Position numbers and translations under genes: made by a program | Notes under the pieces: model-generated | Told to the model about the DNA's origin: nothing | The model's input: only the letters and a program-made list of their open reading frames with translations | Database searches by the model: none | From: Paenibacillus_AR mesotrionivorans | GTDB taxonomy: Bacteria; Bacillota; Bacilli; Paenibacillales; NBRC-103111 | DNA: 64,000 nt | Assembly (NCBI RefSeq): GCF_046098205.1 | Contig: NZ_JBJURJ010000008.1 | Coordinates: forward strand, 1-64,000 | Direction of reading: 5' to 3' | Part shown: positions 1 through 7,767 of the stretch, piece by piece | How positions within the stretch are numbered: position 1 is the first letter of the stretch | How the letters are laid out: every line of letters starts with the position of its first letter

Positions 1-18
1 CAGGTGACAACGTTCAAA

Positions 19-855
19 TTAACCCATATTTAGGAATATTGGATAATTCCATGTTAGGTTTGACGCATCGCTAGTGCGGGTCAGCTCATGCCGGATATCC
101 TCCGCATCGTGGATGGTATGCCATGGAACTCCAATTTCCAGCCACCAGTAACCGCCCCGCAGCTCCTTGGGAAGCCGGCCGTCCTCATAAAAGTAGCTTG
201 CATCCTCATGTTTTACCGCCCAATCCGGTGCAATGAAGGGAACCGGCCTGCCCATGTCCCGGGCCCGGAAATGAATGGAGTTGCCCATGGTATCCCGGCT
301 GGCTTGCTCCGGCGCATGGTATTCGCCGAATTCCTCACGCCCTTCCGAGCCCATTCTCCATTCGCAGCCCGCCAGATCCGCCACTACCCCGTCCCCGGTG
401 CAATCGATGAAGGCGGCAGCCGTGAAGGTAATCTCCGTTTCGGCATTGGACACCCGTCCGGTAACGGATCGGATGATGCGGTCGCTGCTCTTTTCCAAGG
501 CAAATACGGTGGTGTTAAGCCGAATGGTCAGGTTGGCCGTGCTGGCCGCCATATTGTACATGGTCATATCCCATACGCTGTTGGTCCAGCCGTTCTCCCA
601 GATTTCCTCGTGATTGGCTGCCCGTTCCTCAATCAACAGCTCGGAAATAATGCCCGTTTCCCTGGCATAAGCGTGAAAGGCCGCAGCTCCATGGGGTGTA
701 ACCCTGATCTCCGACGAGCTGTTGCCCCCGAAGACGGGTCGATCCTGGATCAGACAGGTCTTTGCCCCATGGCGCGCAGCGGATACGGCAGCACAGAAAC
801 CCGCCAAACCGCCGCCAATGACCACTACATCATACTGTTCTGTTGCAGACTTCAC
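19..855 (-). CDS. FAD-dependent oxidoreductase, probably truncated at the 3' end
   Basis: The N-terminus has the dinucleotide-binding motif VVVIGGGLAGFCAA followed by GGNSSSEIR, typical of the FAD-dependent oxidoreductases (PF12831-like) found in sugar-utilisation clusters. The start is taken as GTG at 855, seven bases after GGGAGG, rather than the TTG at 870. The protein is about 278 residues, while relatives are usually well over 500. Family-like sequence runs to IRHELTR, after which about 19 residues encoded by AT-rich DNA (positions 19 to about 85) lead to a stop, so the gene looks broken by an insertion or rearrangement. A LacI-type operator lies 24 bases upstream. The substrate cannot be told from the sequence. 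Confidence 0.7.
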   Translation of the reverse strand: MKSATEQYDVVVIGGGLAGFCAAVSAARHGAKTCLIQDRPVFGGNSSSEIRVTPHGAAAFHAYARETGIISELLIEERAANHEEIWENGWTNSVWDMTMYNMAASTANLTIRLNTTVFALEKSSDRIIRSVTGRVSNAETEITFTAAAFIDCTGDGVVADLAGCEWRMGSEGREEFGEYHAPEQASRDTMGNSIHFRARDMGRPVPFIAPDWAVKHEDASYFYEDGRLPKELRGGYWWLEIGVPWHTIHDAEDIRHELTRTSDASNLTWNYPIFLNMG

Positions 856-878
856 ATGTAACCCTCCCAAAGTTTGAA

Positions 879-892
879 TTAAAACGTTTTAA
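879..892. promoter_or_regulatory. LacI-type operator upstream of the FAD oxidoreductase
   Basis: A perfect 14-bp palindrome, TTAAAACGTTTTAA, sits just upstream of the oxidoreductase start. The central AACGTT resembles LacI/GalR-family operators. The same core recurs at 1001-1016 and 2387-2398, the latter in front of the local LacI-type gene, so this is most likely that repressor's site. Confidence 0.7.
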
Positions 893-1000
893 ATTATGTC
901 TGGATGAATGCTATACCCAATGAACATCTTGATAAACATCCTCTTTCATCCTTCCTGCTTACGATTTTATACGAAGGTCCGGCACGGGGTCAACGAAAAT

Positions 1001-1016
1001 TTTAAAACGTTTTAAA
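1001..1016. promoter_or_regulatory. LacI-type operator, second copy
   Basis: A perfect 16-bp palindrome, TTTAAAACGTTTTAAA, is the longest of three copies. It lies 109 bp from the 879-892 copy. Two sites spaced about ten helical turns apart could support looping by a LacI-type repressor; that part is inference. Confidence 0.65.
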
Positions 1017-1060
1017 CCGGGTGAATTATTCGCCACGCGGCCCTTGCTTTCCACCTGCGA

Positions 1061-1100
1061 AAAAAAACCCATAAGGGAAGCTACTCTTCCCTTATGGGTT
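1061..1100 (-). terminator. Rho-independent terminator for the LacI-type gene
   Basis: A 15-bp perfect stem (1066-1080 with 1086-1100, loop of 5) is followed on the minus strand by a T run (positions 1065-1061 and beyond). It lies downstream of the repressor gene and upstream of the oxidoreductase, separating the two transcripts. Confidence 0.85.
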
Positions 1101-1169
1101 CCACAAGCCCGAAAAACGATAGATAGCGGTATGTTACTTTCCTTTATTCCCCTCATTCACAGCCTTTTT

Positions 1170-1265
1170 CCGGGATAACACGCCAATAGCGGAAATCCGC
1201 CTGGCCTTATTTCGGGTTTCTCTCCAGTTTGGCCGAAATAGAAGAAGTTCGCCTTCCGCTATCCC
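1170..1265. repeat. Intergenic AATAGCGGAA-type repeats
   Basis: The segment contains the core CCAATAGCGGAAATCCG and, in the opposite orientation, CCTTCCGCTATCC. These are the same words that form hairpins near 28.0-28.5 kb. No ORF with a ribosome-binding site is visible between about 1100 and 1315. Confidence 0.5.
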
Positions 1266-1314
1266 AGAGCGCCGCTCTTCACCTGTGATACACGGGACGA
1301 GACGGTTCTGTACC

Positions 1315-2346
1315 CTACCCTACCGAACCGCTCCCTCCTGGCACACTTGTGCTCTGCCTTTGGACCAGACTGACATCCACCCAGGTCTCCCTCTCTACGT
1401 TGTTCCCATCCAGCAGCCCAATCACGGCTTGGGCGGCGGCGAAGCCGATGGCATCATGTGCAACATGCACCGTGGTCAGCGGCACCTTTAGCAGATGGGT
1501 GTTGGGGATATTATCCACGCCAGCCACGGAAATATCCTCCGGCACCCGCAAGCCTGCATCCAGCAGCGCCTCCAGCGCACCGATGGCAATGAGATCATTG
1601 CCCCCGATCACTGCACTGGGTAAAGCTGCGCCGGACTGGATCAGCTTCCGCATGGCTAGATAGCCGGACTCCTGATAATAATCGGCATAATAAACCCGGT
1701 TTTCCGGCACCGGCAGTCCTGCTTCCGCAAACGCCCTGCGGAATCCGGTCATCCGCAGCTCGGAGGAAGCCAGCTTCGGCGAGTAGCCGATAAACGCAAT
1801 ATCCTTATGCCCCAGCCTAATCAGGTGCCGCGTCAAGAGCTCCATGCCTGCTGCATAATCCGCATTGACGGAATAACCCAGCTCTCCGCATGGCCGGTTA
1901 ACAAACACCAAGGGTTTGGACTCACCCACAATCCCCACCGCCGTGTCCAATGGCATACGCAGCCCCATGAAAACTGCCGCATCGTACCCCTTGCCTGCCG
2001 CTATAGCTTGCAGCTGCTCCTGCTCCATATCCGCTGTGGCGATTTGCAGCATCATATGATAGGGAGATTCCGACAAGCCCCGGGACAAGTGCTTCAACGT
2101 TTCGAAATAGAATGGGCTGTTGAAATAGTCGTATTGGGGTCCCGACATAAAAACCAGAACATTATTGGATTTGCCCCCTTGAAGGCCTTGAGCCAGCCGG
2201 TTCGGGACATAATTCATTTGTTTGGCCAGCTGCTGAATCTTCCGTTTGGTAGTCAGACTAACCCCTGGCTTATCGTTCAGGGCAAGCGATACTGTGGCCG
2301 GCGATACCCCCGCCAGCTTGGCTATATCCTGGATTTTCGATGACAT
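1315..2346 (-). CDS. LacI/GalR-family transcriptional repressor
   Basis: The N-terminal helix-turn-helix (IQDIAKLAGVSPATVSLALN) is followed by a periplasmic-binding-like sugar-sensing domain with the usual ending VAGVDNIPNTHLLKVPLTTV. The start is ATG at 2346, preceded by GGGAGTGG; the open frame extends 22 codons further but lacks a site there. The product is about 343 residues, normal for the family. A palindrome matching those in front of the oxidoreductase gene lies 40 bp upstream of its own start, so it probably represses itself and that gene. The inducer is unknown; a sugar acid or pectin-derived sugar would fit the window. Confidence 0.88.
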   Translation of the reverse strand: MSSKIQDIAKLAGVSPATVSLALNDKPGVSLTTKRKIQQLAKQMNYVPNRLAQGLQGGKSNNVLVFMSGPQYDYFNSPFYFETLKHLSRGLSESPYHMMLQIATADMEQEQLQAIAAGKGYDAAVFMGLRMPLDTAVGIVGESKPLVFVNRPCGELGYSVNADYAAGMELLTRHLIRLGHKDIAFIGYSPKLASSELRMTGFRRAFAEAGLPVPENRVYYADYYQESGYLAMRKLIQSGAALPSAVIGGNDLIAIGALEALLDAGLRVPEDISVAGVDNIPNTHLLKVPLTTVHVAHDAIGFAAAQAVIGLLDGNNVERETWVDVSLVQRQSTSVPGGSGSVG

Positions 2347-2386
2347 GCTCCACTCCCGCTCCCGCCGTTCTTTTATTTCCTGATTA

Positions 2387-2398
2387 TAAAACGTTTTA
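2387..2398. promoter_or_regulatory. LacI-type operator at the repressor's own gene
   Basis: A 12-bp palindrome, TAAAACGTTTTA, shares its core with the sites at 879-892 and 1001-1016 and lies 40 bp upstream of the repressor start codon. This is the arrangement expected for autoregulation. Confidence 0.65.
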
Positions 2399-2418
2399 AA
2401 GCGGGAAGTCAAAGCCCA

Positions 2419-2988
2419 TCACTCCTCCAGCAACCGCCCATTATCATGCCATTGACCAACCATCTTGTTTTCCCTGATGTTGGCAATGAACTTATCCAGT
2501 CTGCTCCGGAACAGCTCCGGCTGCTGCTTGCAGCTCTGGATGGTGTCGATCCTGATGCGCCGGTACAGCTCCGGAAACGCAAAGAAGTTGCCATAAACAG
2601 CTTCCTCCTCCTGCAACCTTTGCCAGATAACCGGATCAATCCGGAATGCTTCCGGGGACATATCGGGAAGCACCTTCCGCCCTTCCTCTCTCATCAGCCC
2701 AAGACGCTCCAGCCGCCTGACGCGCTCCTTGTTCAGCTCCGTCCAAGAGCTGGTTTTACTGCGGGGAGACAGCCGCTGTGCCGTTTGGGTCTCCGACAGC
2801 TTCTTTTTCACCCCGTCAATCCACCCGACACATAACGCCTCCTCCACCGCGTCCAGATAAAGCAGCTTCCCCGGCTCCGGCACCATACTTACGATGACCC
2901 AGCAGCAGTTCTCCGTAGTGCTATGTTCCGCGAGCCAATCCCGCAAGGATTCCCGCGTTGTAGCCGCAAGCAGATTTTGGACCTCCAT
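2419..2988 (-). CDS. YdeI/OmpD-associated (OmdA) family protein
   Basis: The sequence has the landmarks of the YdeI-like family: a W-[FVI]-HS-type N-terminus (DWLAEHSTTENCCWV), the central motif EEALCVGWIDG followed by KKLSETQTAQRLSPR, and a basic C-terminus. The start is ATG at 2988 behind AAGGAGG with an 11-base gap; the upstream in-frame codon at 3039 would overlap the DinB gene. It is about 189 residues, normal for the family. Relatives have been called bacteriocin-protection proteins, but the biochemical role is unclear. It is probably co-transcribed with the DinB gene 20 bp upstream. Confidence 0.75.
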   Translation of the reverse strand: MEVQNLLAATTRESLRDWLAEHSTTENCCWVIVSMVPEPGKLLYLDAVEEALCVGWIDGVKKKLSETQTAQRLSPRSKTSSWTELNKERVRRLERLGLMREEGRKVLPDMSPEAFRIDPVIWQRLQEEEAVYGNFFAFPELYRRIRIDTIQSCKQQPELFRSRLDKFIANIRENKMVGQWHDNGRLLEE

Positions 2989-3008
2989 ACCGGGGCCAGC
3001 CTCCTTCT

Positions 3009-3524
3009 CTATATAGCTTCCACAGACTCCTGATACCAAAAAAAGGCGTAATCGTTCATGGCAGTGGCATACCCAAGCTGACGGAGCATGGTGGATATAT
3101 TGCCTCTGTGGTAGGTGCCATGATTGACCAGATGGAGCAGTATCTCCGATAAACGGGTTTGGCGCACGCCGGCAAACGGATTATCCAGCAGAAGGGTTTG
3201 CTCCAGATCAGTCTGGTCCCGCAGCCACTGTTGAAATAGACCCGACAGCTCCGCGTATAAGTCCATATATTGCTCCACCGTATCCAGGATGCTCGTATTC
3301 AGCGGCCGGCATTCCTCGAAGGCTTCCCGCATGCCGGTTCCCGTCACTACCAGATACCACATTTTATCCACGGCATAAATATGGCTGAGCGCATGGGCGA
3401 GAGTGGGAAACGAGCTGTTCACCTCCAGACTCAGCACATCGGACGGAAGCTCCCGGATTTTCTCCAAAATCACTTGATTGGCCCACACATGATAGGCGTA
3501 CATTGTTGCCGGATGATTGGTCAT
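3009..3524 (-). CDS. DinB-family putative metal-dependent protein
   Basis: A four-helix-bundle DinB/YfiT-like protein. The histidine triad is visible as H in ALSHIYAVDKMW near residue 50 and the C-terminal LHLVNHGTYHRGNI, which includes the family HxxxHRG motif. The start is ATG at 3524 with AAAGGAGA in front, giving 171 residues; the longer open frame would begin inside the upstream regulator gene. Family members bind a divalent metal, and some act as thiol-dependent transferases, but the substrate here is unknown. It lies downstream of the WYL regulator gene and may be in the same transcript. Confidence 0.8.
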   Translation of the reverse strand: MTNHPATMYAYHVWANQVILEKIRELPSDVLSLEVNSSFPTLAHALSHIYAVDKMWYLVVTGTGMREAFEECRPLNTSILDTVEQYMDLYAELSGLFQQWLRDQTDLEQTLLLDNPFAGVRQTRLSEILLHLVNHGTYHRGNISTMLRQLGYATAMNDYAFFWYQESVEAI

Positions 3525-3606
3525 ATAACGGTCTCCTTTACGACTCTTGGGATGAATTTCTTGGAACCTGCTCCCATTATAAAAAAAGAAGTATGACAAC
3601 AGGCTG

Positions 3607-4524
3607 TCACACTTCTTCATAGAATCGCAAAGCTTGCTGCAGCTGCTGCTTCAGAATTCCCCGCAAGGCAGGCGGCTCCATCACTTCCGCCCCGCTTCCG
3701 AAACCCAACAGCATTGACCATAACCATTGTGCTTCCAAAGGCCGGTAAACCCTGAGCCGAAGCGTCATGCTGCCATCGGCATGGAACTCCTTTTCCGACT
3801 GATGAAACTGGTCCAGCGCTTCCGCCATTGCTTGCGGTTTTACCCGGACCACCACATCCTCCAGTTGGGCTTCATAAGCTCCGGAAGTTGCTTCAACTTC
3901 TCGGGATAATTCCTGCTGCGGCGCAAAGGTCTCCCTTGTCAGGCGCAGATTGAGCATCCGGGATAACCGGAACTCCCGCTGCTCCTTCCGGGAACGGCAG
4001 AATCCGGTAACGTACCAGTTGCCGAATTTAAATTGAAGCCCTGCCGGCTCCAGGTCCCGGGTGGTGCGTTCATTCTTGGCACTCACATAATCGAAAGAGA
4101 CGGTTAGGCGCTGAGAAATAGCCGCGCGCAGCTGCGGCAGAGCCTCCGGGTCTGTGCGGCGGGTGTCCAAATTCACGGCCACGCTGGGAGCTTGGTCATC
4201 CGGCCCTAACGTTTGCATCCGCTCAATGGTTCCTTGTGCCCGTTCATCCTCAAAGACGGAGGCGAGCCCTCTGAGAACGGTAACCACCGAAGCCACGTCA
4301 TAGGAACCAAGCAGCGTTTTATCCATTTTATATCCGTCCATCATGCCGTACCCGCCGTTCATCCCCTGATAGGAAACCACCGGAAAGCCTGCGGCACAAA
4401 TCACATCAATATCCCGGTAGATGGTTCTTGGGGAAACCTGGAACTCTTCGGCCAACGTGGATGCGGACAGCACCTCATGATTCAACAGCTTGTAGATGAT
4501 GGAGATAAGCCGCTCCAGCTTGAT
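3607..4524 (-). CDS. WYL-domain (YafY-type) transcriptional regulator with apparent ATC start
   Basis: An N-terminal winged helix (KLERLISIIYKLLNHEV, then SPRTIYRDIDVICAAG) is joined to a WYL domain (YVTGFCRSRKEQREFRLSRM) and a C-terminal extension, typical of YafY-type regulators. Relatives start MKLERL. Here the matching codon is ATC at 4524-4522, six bases after a perfect AAAGGAGGG, with no ATG, GTG or TTG nearby. The only upstream ATG in frame (4584) lies inside the preceding gene and has no good site. Initiation at ATC, or a low-level start at 4584, are both possible. The effector is unknown. Confidence 0.8.
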   Translation of the reverse strand: MKLERLISIIYKLLNHEVLSASTLAEEFQVSPRTIYRDIDVICAAGFPVVSYQGMNGGYGMMDGYKMDKTLLGSYDVASVVTVLRGLASVFEDERAQGTIERMQTLGPDDQAPSVAVNLDTRRTDPEALPQLRAAISQRLTVSFDYVSAKNERTTRDLEPAGLQFKFGNWYVTGFCRSRKEQREFRLSRMLNLRLTRETFAPQQELSREVEATSGAYEAQLEDVVVRVKPQAMAEALDQFHQSEKEFHADGSMTLRLRVYRPLEAQWLWSMLLGFGSGAEVMEPPALRGILKQQLQQALRFYEEV

Positions 4525-4546
4525 CGTAAACCCTCCTTTCTTTGGA

Positions 4547-5089
4547 TTATTTCCAGGTTTTAATGAGCTGATTATCCAATCCATAGGCGTTTACGGACTT
4601 GACAATAGACGCGGCGCCCAACTCGGACGAATCCCGGTAAATCTCCGGCATTTTCACCACAAAAGTATTCTGGCTTGCATTCACTTCCTGGATATCCCCA
4701 TTTTTGTACTCCACCAGAAACGACCGCACGGGAATGTCCGTATAAAGCGCCCCCCAAACGAAGTTGCCTCTGTCCGGTTTCTTCTCTGCCACCACCAGAA
4801 AAGCAGGACCATTCATGGTACTGGCTGTCCATCCGGAGCTTCCGCGGTCATTTTTATAATACAATCTCCCGTTCCATTCCCGGTATACCCCCAGCACATA
4901 CTGGGTTTTGTCCTTGAACATAACCAGACGGTTCTGGGCATCCTGGTTGACAATCTGTACGGGCGACTTGAACTCAGCATTTACAGCCTCCTCCAAGGTG
5001 CGGAATCCGTAGATATCCTCCCAAAGAATGAAGATTCCTAAAGCTAACATACAAACCCCAATAACCAGCTTTCTCTTCACGCGCGCCAC
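4547..5089 (-). CDS. Membrane-anchored protein of unknown function
   Basis: Not recognised. A single N-terminal hydrophobic segment (LVIGVCMLALGIFILWEDIYG) is followed by a polar, beta-rich domain of about 150 residues, as in an exported membrane-tethered protein. The start is GTG at 5089, or the in-frame GTG at 5080 whose GTGA overlaps the stop of the SGNH hydrolase gene. It is therefore likely translated together with the upstream gene. A distant resemblance in layout to the protein at 37341-37907 (short N-terminal anchor plus soluble domain) gives no function. Confidence 0.65.
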   Translation of the reverse strand: MARVKRKLVIGVCMLALGIFILWEDIYGFRTLEEAVNAEFKSPVQIVNQDAQNRLVMFKDKTQYVLGVYREWNGRLYYKNDRGSSGWTASTMNGPAFLVVAEKKPDRGNFVWGALYTDIPVRSFLVEYKNGDIQEVNASQNTFVVKMPEIYRDSSELGAASIVKSVNAYGLDNQLIKTWK

Positions 5090-6102
5090 TCTCTATTCCG
5101 CTGAGTCAGGATGTTTCGCAGCACCGGGTAAATAGTTTCGGCCATCCGCATAAAGCCCAGATCATTGGGATGGCAGCCGTCCACCGTACAGGCTTCCCTG
5201 TCCTTCCGGCCAAAATAGGTTTCCCCGTCGATAAAATAGACATTGAGGTCACCGGAGGCTTGTGCGTTTTCGTAGGTGCGGCGGATGGTACTACGGCGTA
5301 GTACGGCCGTTGCCGGGTCCTGGTCGAAGTCTGGCTTCGTTAGGAACAACACCGGCAGCTCCGGCTGCGCTTGGCGGATCGTCCGGAAAAACGGCTCATG
5401 GGTTTTCTTCAGATGCTCCGGATCGGGTGCGTTATGGTCGTAATCATAGATAAACACACTCATCTCCAAACCGGCAATATAAGCCGCCAGCTCCGGCTCC
5501 CCCTTGGCCGAACCCGAAAACCCCAAATTGGTGTAATCCGCATCCAGCCATTTGGACAACAAAGCCGTATATGCATTGGCTGCCCGGGAGGCACAGCCGC
5601 CTTCGGTAATGGAGGAGCCGTAGAAGACCATCGGCCGTTCAAGCCCATACGGAGTAGCCGCCTCCACCCGGGCATCCTCCTCCAACTCGATGAGGACATC
5701 CTCCAGCTCTTCATTTCTCGGCAGGTGGATAATAATATCCTCCATTACCTTATCCTTGGTAAAAGTCAGGCTGCCCGTTTTGCTCACATAATCCTTAGGG
5801 ACGGCGATTCCGGCGTACCGGACAGCGTTGCCCCGCCCCACATACACATCCGCTCCGGCGGAGCCAGATAGAGGAATTGCCCAATCTACCACGTTGGTCC
5901 GCAATAACGTCCGGATCGTCACAGTGGTGGAGTCAGTGCGAAACCTGATCCGTCCCCCTGTTGGATGAACGGCTCTTGCCGCCACTCCATCCGATACCTG
6001 CTCCAACATGGCTTCCGGAAGCCGCCAAAACTTTCCCGGCAGCAGCTGATGCACCAAGCCGCAAATTTGAAACGGATGCTCTGTACAGGAATATTGCTTC
6101 AT
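5077..6102 (-). CDS. SGNH/GDSL-family hydrolase with N-terminal beta domain
   Basis: The C-terminal half is an SGNH hydrolase: the nucleophile serine sits in PMVFYGSSITEGG, the Gly/Asn blocks follow (NLGFSGSAKGEP), and the Asp-x-x-His pair is in CTVDGCHPNDLGFMRMAE. The first 140 residues form a beta-sandwich-like domain, as in the two-domain carbohydrate esterases (GxDLY plus Lipase_GDSL_3 type). The start is ATG at 6102 behind AAGGAGGG. It overlaps the MBL gene stop by ATGA, so the two are translationally coupled. There is no signal peptide, so it acts in the cytoplasm, perhaps removing acyl groups from imported oligosaccharides. Confidence 0.8.
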   Translation of the reverse strand: MKQYSCTEHPFQICGLVHQLLPGKFWRLPEAMLEQVSDGVAARAVHPTGGRIRFRTDSTTVTIRTLLRTNVVDWAIPLSGSAGADVYVGRGNAVRYAGIAVPKDYVSKTGSLTFTKDKVMEDIIIHLPRNEELEDVLIELEEDARVEAATPYGLERPMVFYGSSITEGGCASRAANAYTALLSKWLDADYTNLGFSGSAKGEPELAAYIAGLEMSVFIYDYDHNAPDPEHLKKTHEPFFRTIRQAQPELPVLFLTKPDFDQDPATAVLRRSTIRRTYENAQASGDLNVYFIDGETYFGRKDREACTVDGCHPNDLGFMRMAETIYPVLRNILTQRNREWRA

Positions 6103-7058
6103 ACGCCGCTTCCCTCCTTGAGTTCTGCCGAATACTGATCGAACAACCAGCGGAAATTCCATTCGAATACATGGGAGCTTCCCCACTCATCATAGGGTTC
6201 CGGTATGCCTTGAGCGAGCCAGTGCTCGAGGGATAAACCGCTTGCCGCTGCTTTGCGCGCATAAACCAGGATGTCCTGGAGATAGTTCTTCATATCCGTT
6301 AAACTGCCGGGTCCGACTACCTGTCCGTGTCCCGGTATGATGCAGCCGACAACCAGCTCTTGCTCCAGCCTCTCCAGGATCCGCAGCCAGGATGCTGAGT
6401 CCCCGTTCAGCATGGCCGGATGGTGGCTGCCCAGAACCAGATCGCCGGCCACCAGCACCTTTTCCTCCGGTACATACACAAAAGCGTCGCTTTGGGTATG
6501 GCCTCCCCCGTAGGACATAATCTGGGCCGTGCGGGCAGAGCCGTGTAGGGTTAGCCGCTCTGTGAAGGTAAGCTGTGCCATCACTCTTGTAATGGTTGGA
6601 ACAGCCAGGAACAGTTGCTCCTTGTCCGCTATTTCCGCTTCCAGAGCAGCTTTGATACGGTCGTCTGTTTGTTTGGCCTTTGTTTCGGCGAATCCGGTGA
6701 TCTGCTTACGCAGGGCAGACTGCCATACCTCCACAACGGGAACACCAAAACCCTGCAGCAGCTCCTTGGTCCCTTGGGTTGAAATAATGGTGCTGCCCGG
6801 GAAGGCCTGGTTTCCATAATGATGGTCGCCATGAAAATGGGTATTCACCACGATGCCCACCGTTCTGCCAGTAAGTGCCTCCGCCGTTTCTCTTAAGGCC
6901 TCCCCCGCTTGCGGCAGCATAAAGCTATCCACCACAACCGTCCGGTCGCCCAAGTCCAGAATTGCCGCATTCCCAAGAGCGCCTGAGCCGGGAACCACAA
7001 TTGCCGCCCAGATTCCTTCCGCTGCCTGCTCTATGGTAAAAAAATCACTTGCTCCCAC
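6099..7058 (-). CDS. MBL-fold metallohydrolase
   Basis: The metallo-beta-lactamase signature VVNTHFHGDHHYGN is near residue 72. Further metal ligands appear in SYGGGHTQSDAF, VLVAGDLVLGSHHP and CIIPGHGQVVGPG, so the active site looks complete. It is 319 residues and belongs to the quorum-quencher/beta-lactamase-like hydrolase group, substrate unknown. The start is GTG at 7058, 11 bases after GGAGG. It is the first gene of an apparent transcript continuing into the SGNH hydrolase and the membrane-anchored protein. No export signal is visible. Confidence 0.8.
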   Translation of the reverse strand: MGASDFFTIEQAAEGIWAAIVVPGSGALGNAAILDLGDRTVVVDSFMLPQAGEALRETAEALTGRTVGIVVNTHFHGDHHYGNQAFPGSTIISTQGTKELLQGFGVPVVEVWQSALRKQITGFAETKAKQTDDRIKAALEAEIADKEQLFLAVPTITRVMAQLTFTERLTLHGSARTAQIMSYGGGHTQSDAFVYVPEEKVLVAGDLVLGSHHPAMLNGDSASWLRILERLEQELVVGCIIPGHGQVVGPGSLTDMKNYLQDILVYARKAAASGLSLEHWLAQGIPEPYDEWGSSHVFEWNFRWLFDQYSAELKEGSGV

Positions 7059-7190
7059 GTATATGTATACCTCCGCTTTCCGTTGTGTCGATAGCAGGCA
7101 TCTGCCTCTCTACCTTTCTTTATATCCCTTTTCCGGCCATTTTGCTATACTCAATTTATTAAAGTTACCCCAGCAAGGAGGCGCTTCGAT

Positions 7191-7412
7191 TTGACTCATC
7201 CAGACTCCCATACCGGTGAAGACACATGCCCTCTCTGCGGACAGGCCAACGGGTGCGCAGTGACCGCAGGAGAAGATCCATACAGCTGCTGGTGTATGAC
7301 CGCCCGGATTCCCCAGGCCTTGCGGGACCGTGTTCCGGCAGAGCGCCTCGGGAAGGCGTGTATATGCCGGGATTGCTTGGAGGCGTATCGGAAAGAGAAC
7401 GGCAGTCACTGA
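7191..7412 (+). CDS. Small cysteine-rich CWC-family protein
   Basis: The 73-residue product has eight cysteines arranged as CPLCGQANGC, then YSCWCM and later ACICRDCL. This matches the small Cys-rich CWC family, in which the pairs probably bind zinc. The start is TTG at 7191, nine bases after AAGGAGG. It is transcribed away from the MBL gene, with about 130 bp between them. The family has no assigned function. Confidence 0.75.
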   Translation: MTHPDSHTGEDTCPLCGQANGCAVTAGEDPYSCWCMTARIPQALRDRVPAERLGKACICRDCLEAYRKENGSH

Positions 7413-7440
7413 TTCTATAGCAGCATACCTCCCCGTTTGC

Positions 7441-7491
7441 AAAAAAAGAGGACTGTCCCCCGCCATTTGTCATGACTTGGGGACAGTCCTC
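7441..7491 (-). terminator. Terminator-like hairpin, minus strand
   Basis: Perfect 13-bp arms (7448-7460 and 7479-7491) with an 18-base loop are followed on the minus strand by seven T residues. It would end minus-strand transcripts coming from the SLH gene side. For the small plus-strand CWC gene it offers only a hairpin without a T run. Confidence 0.65.
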
Positions 7492-7503
7492 GGTAATGGT
7501 TGC

Positions 7504-7716
7504 CTAACGGACAGAGAAGCCGCTATTTGGTGAAAATCCGCCGTTTTATGAATCTCGCGGACTCAGCAGCCGTTATTCGGGCAAAAGGAGCCGGCTTGAG
7601 CGATTTTCCGGAACAATAGCGCATCCTGTGTCCGTAAAATCCGCAAAAGTACATGTTGGGAGCAAATAACGGCTCTGGAGTCCGGCTCCCCGCCAGCCTG
7701 ACCAGCTGGCCAGGCT
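7504..7716. repeat. Intergenic repeat block (AAATAGCGG...TCCGTTAG family)
   Basis: This block contains several copies of an interspersed repeat. Positions 7504-7528 are an exact 25-base inverted copy of 52777-52801. Positions 7613-7685 align with 52725-52800 over about 70 bp, sharing AATCCGCAAA and the AAATA-CGG core. A 22-bp near-perfect palindrome, 7695-7716, closes the block and lies about 50 bp beyond the SLH gene's 3' end. No gene is visible between 7412 and 7768. Confidence 0.7.
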
Positions 7717-7767
7717 GAACTGCCGACCAACTGGATAGCCTTCCCCCGCGTGCCTCTTCGCTTCTGT

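Noticed and set aside
959..1156. Minus-strand 65-residue ORF
   Set aside because: It runs through a terminator and the operator at 1001-1016, and has no ribosome-binding site.
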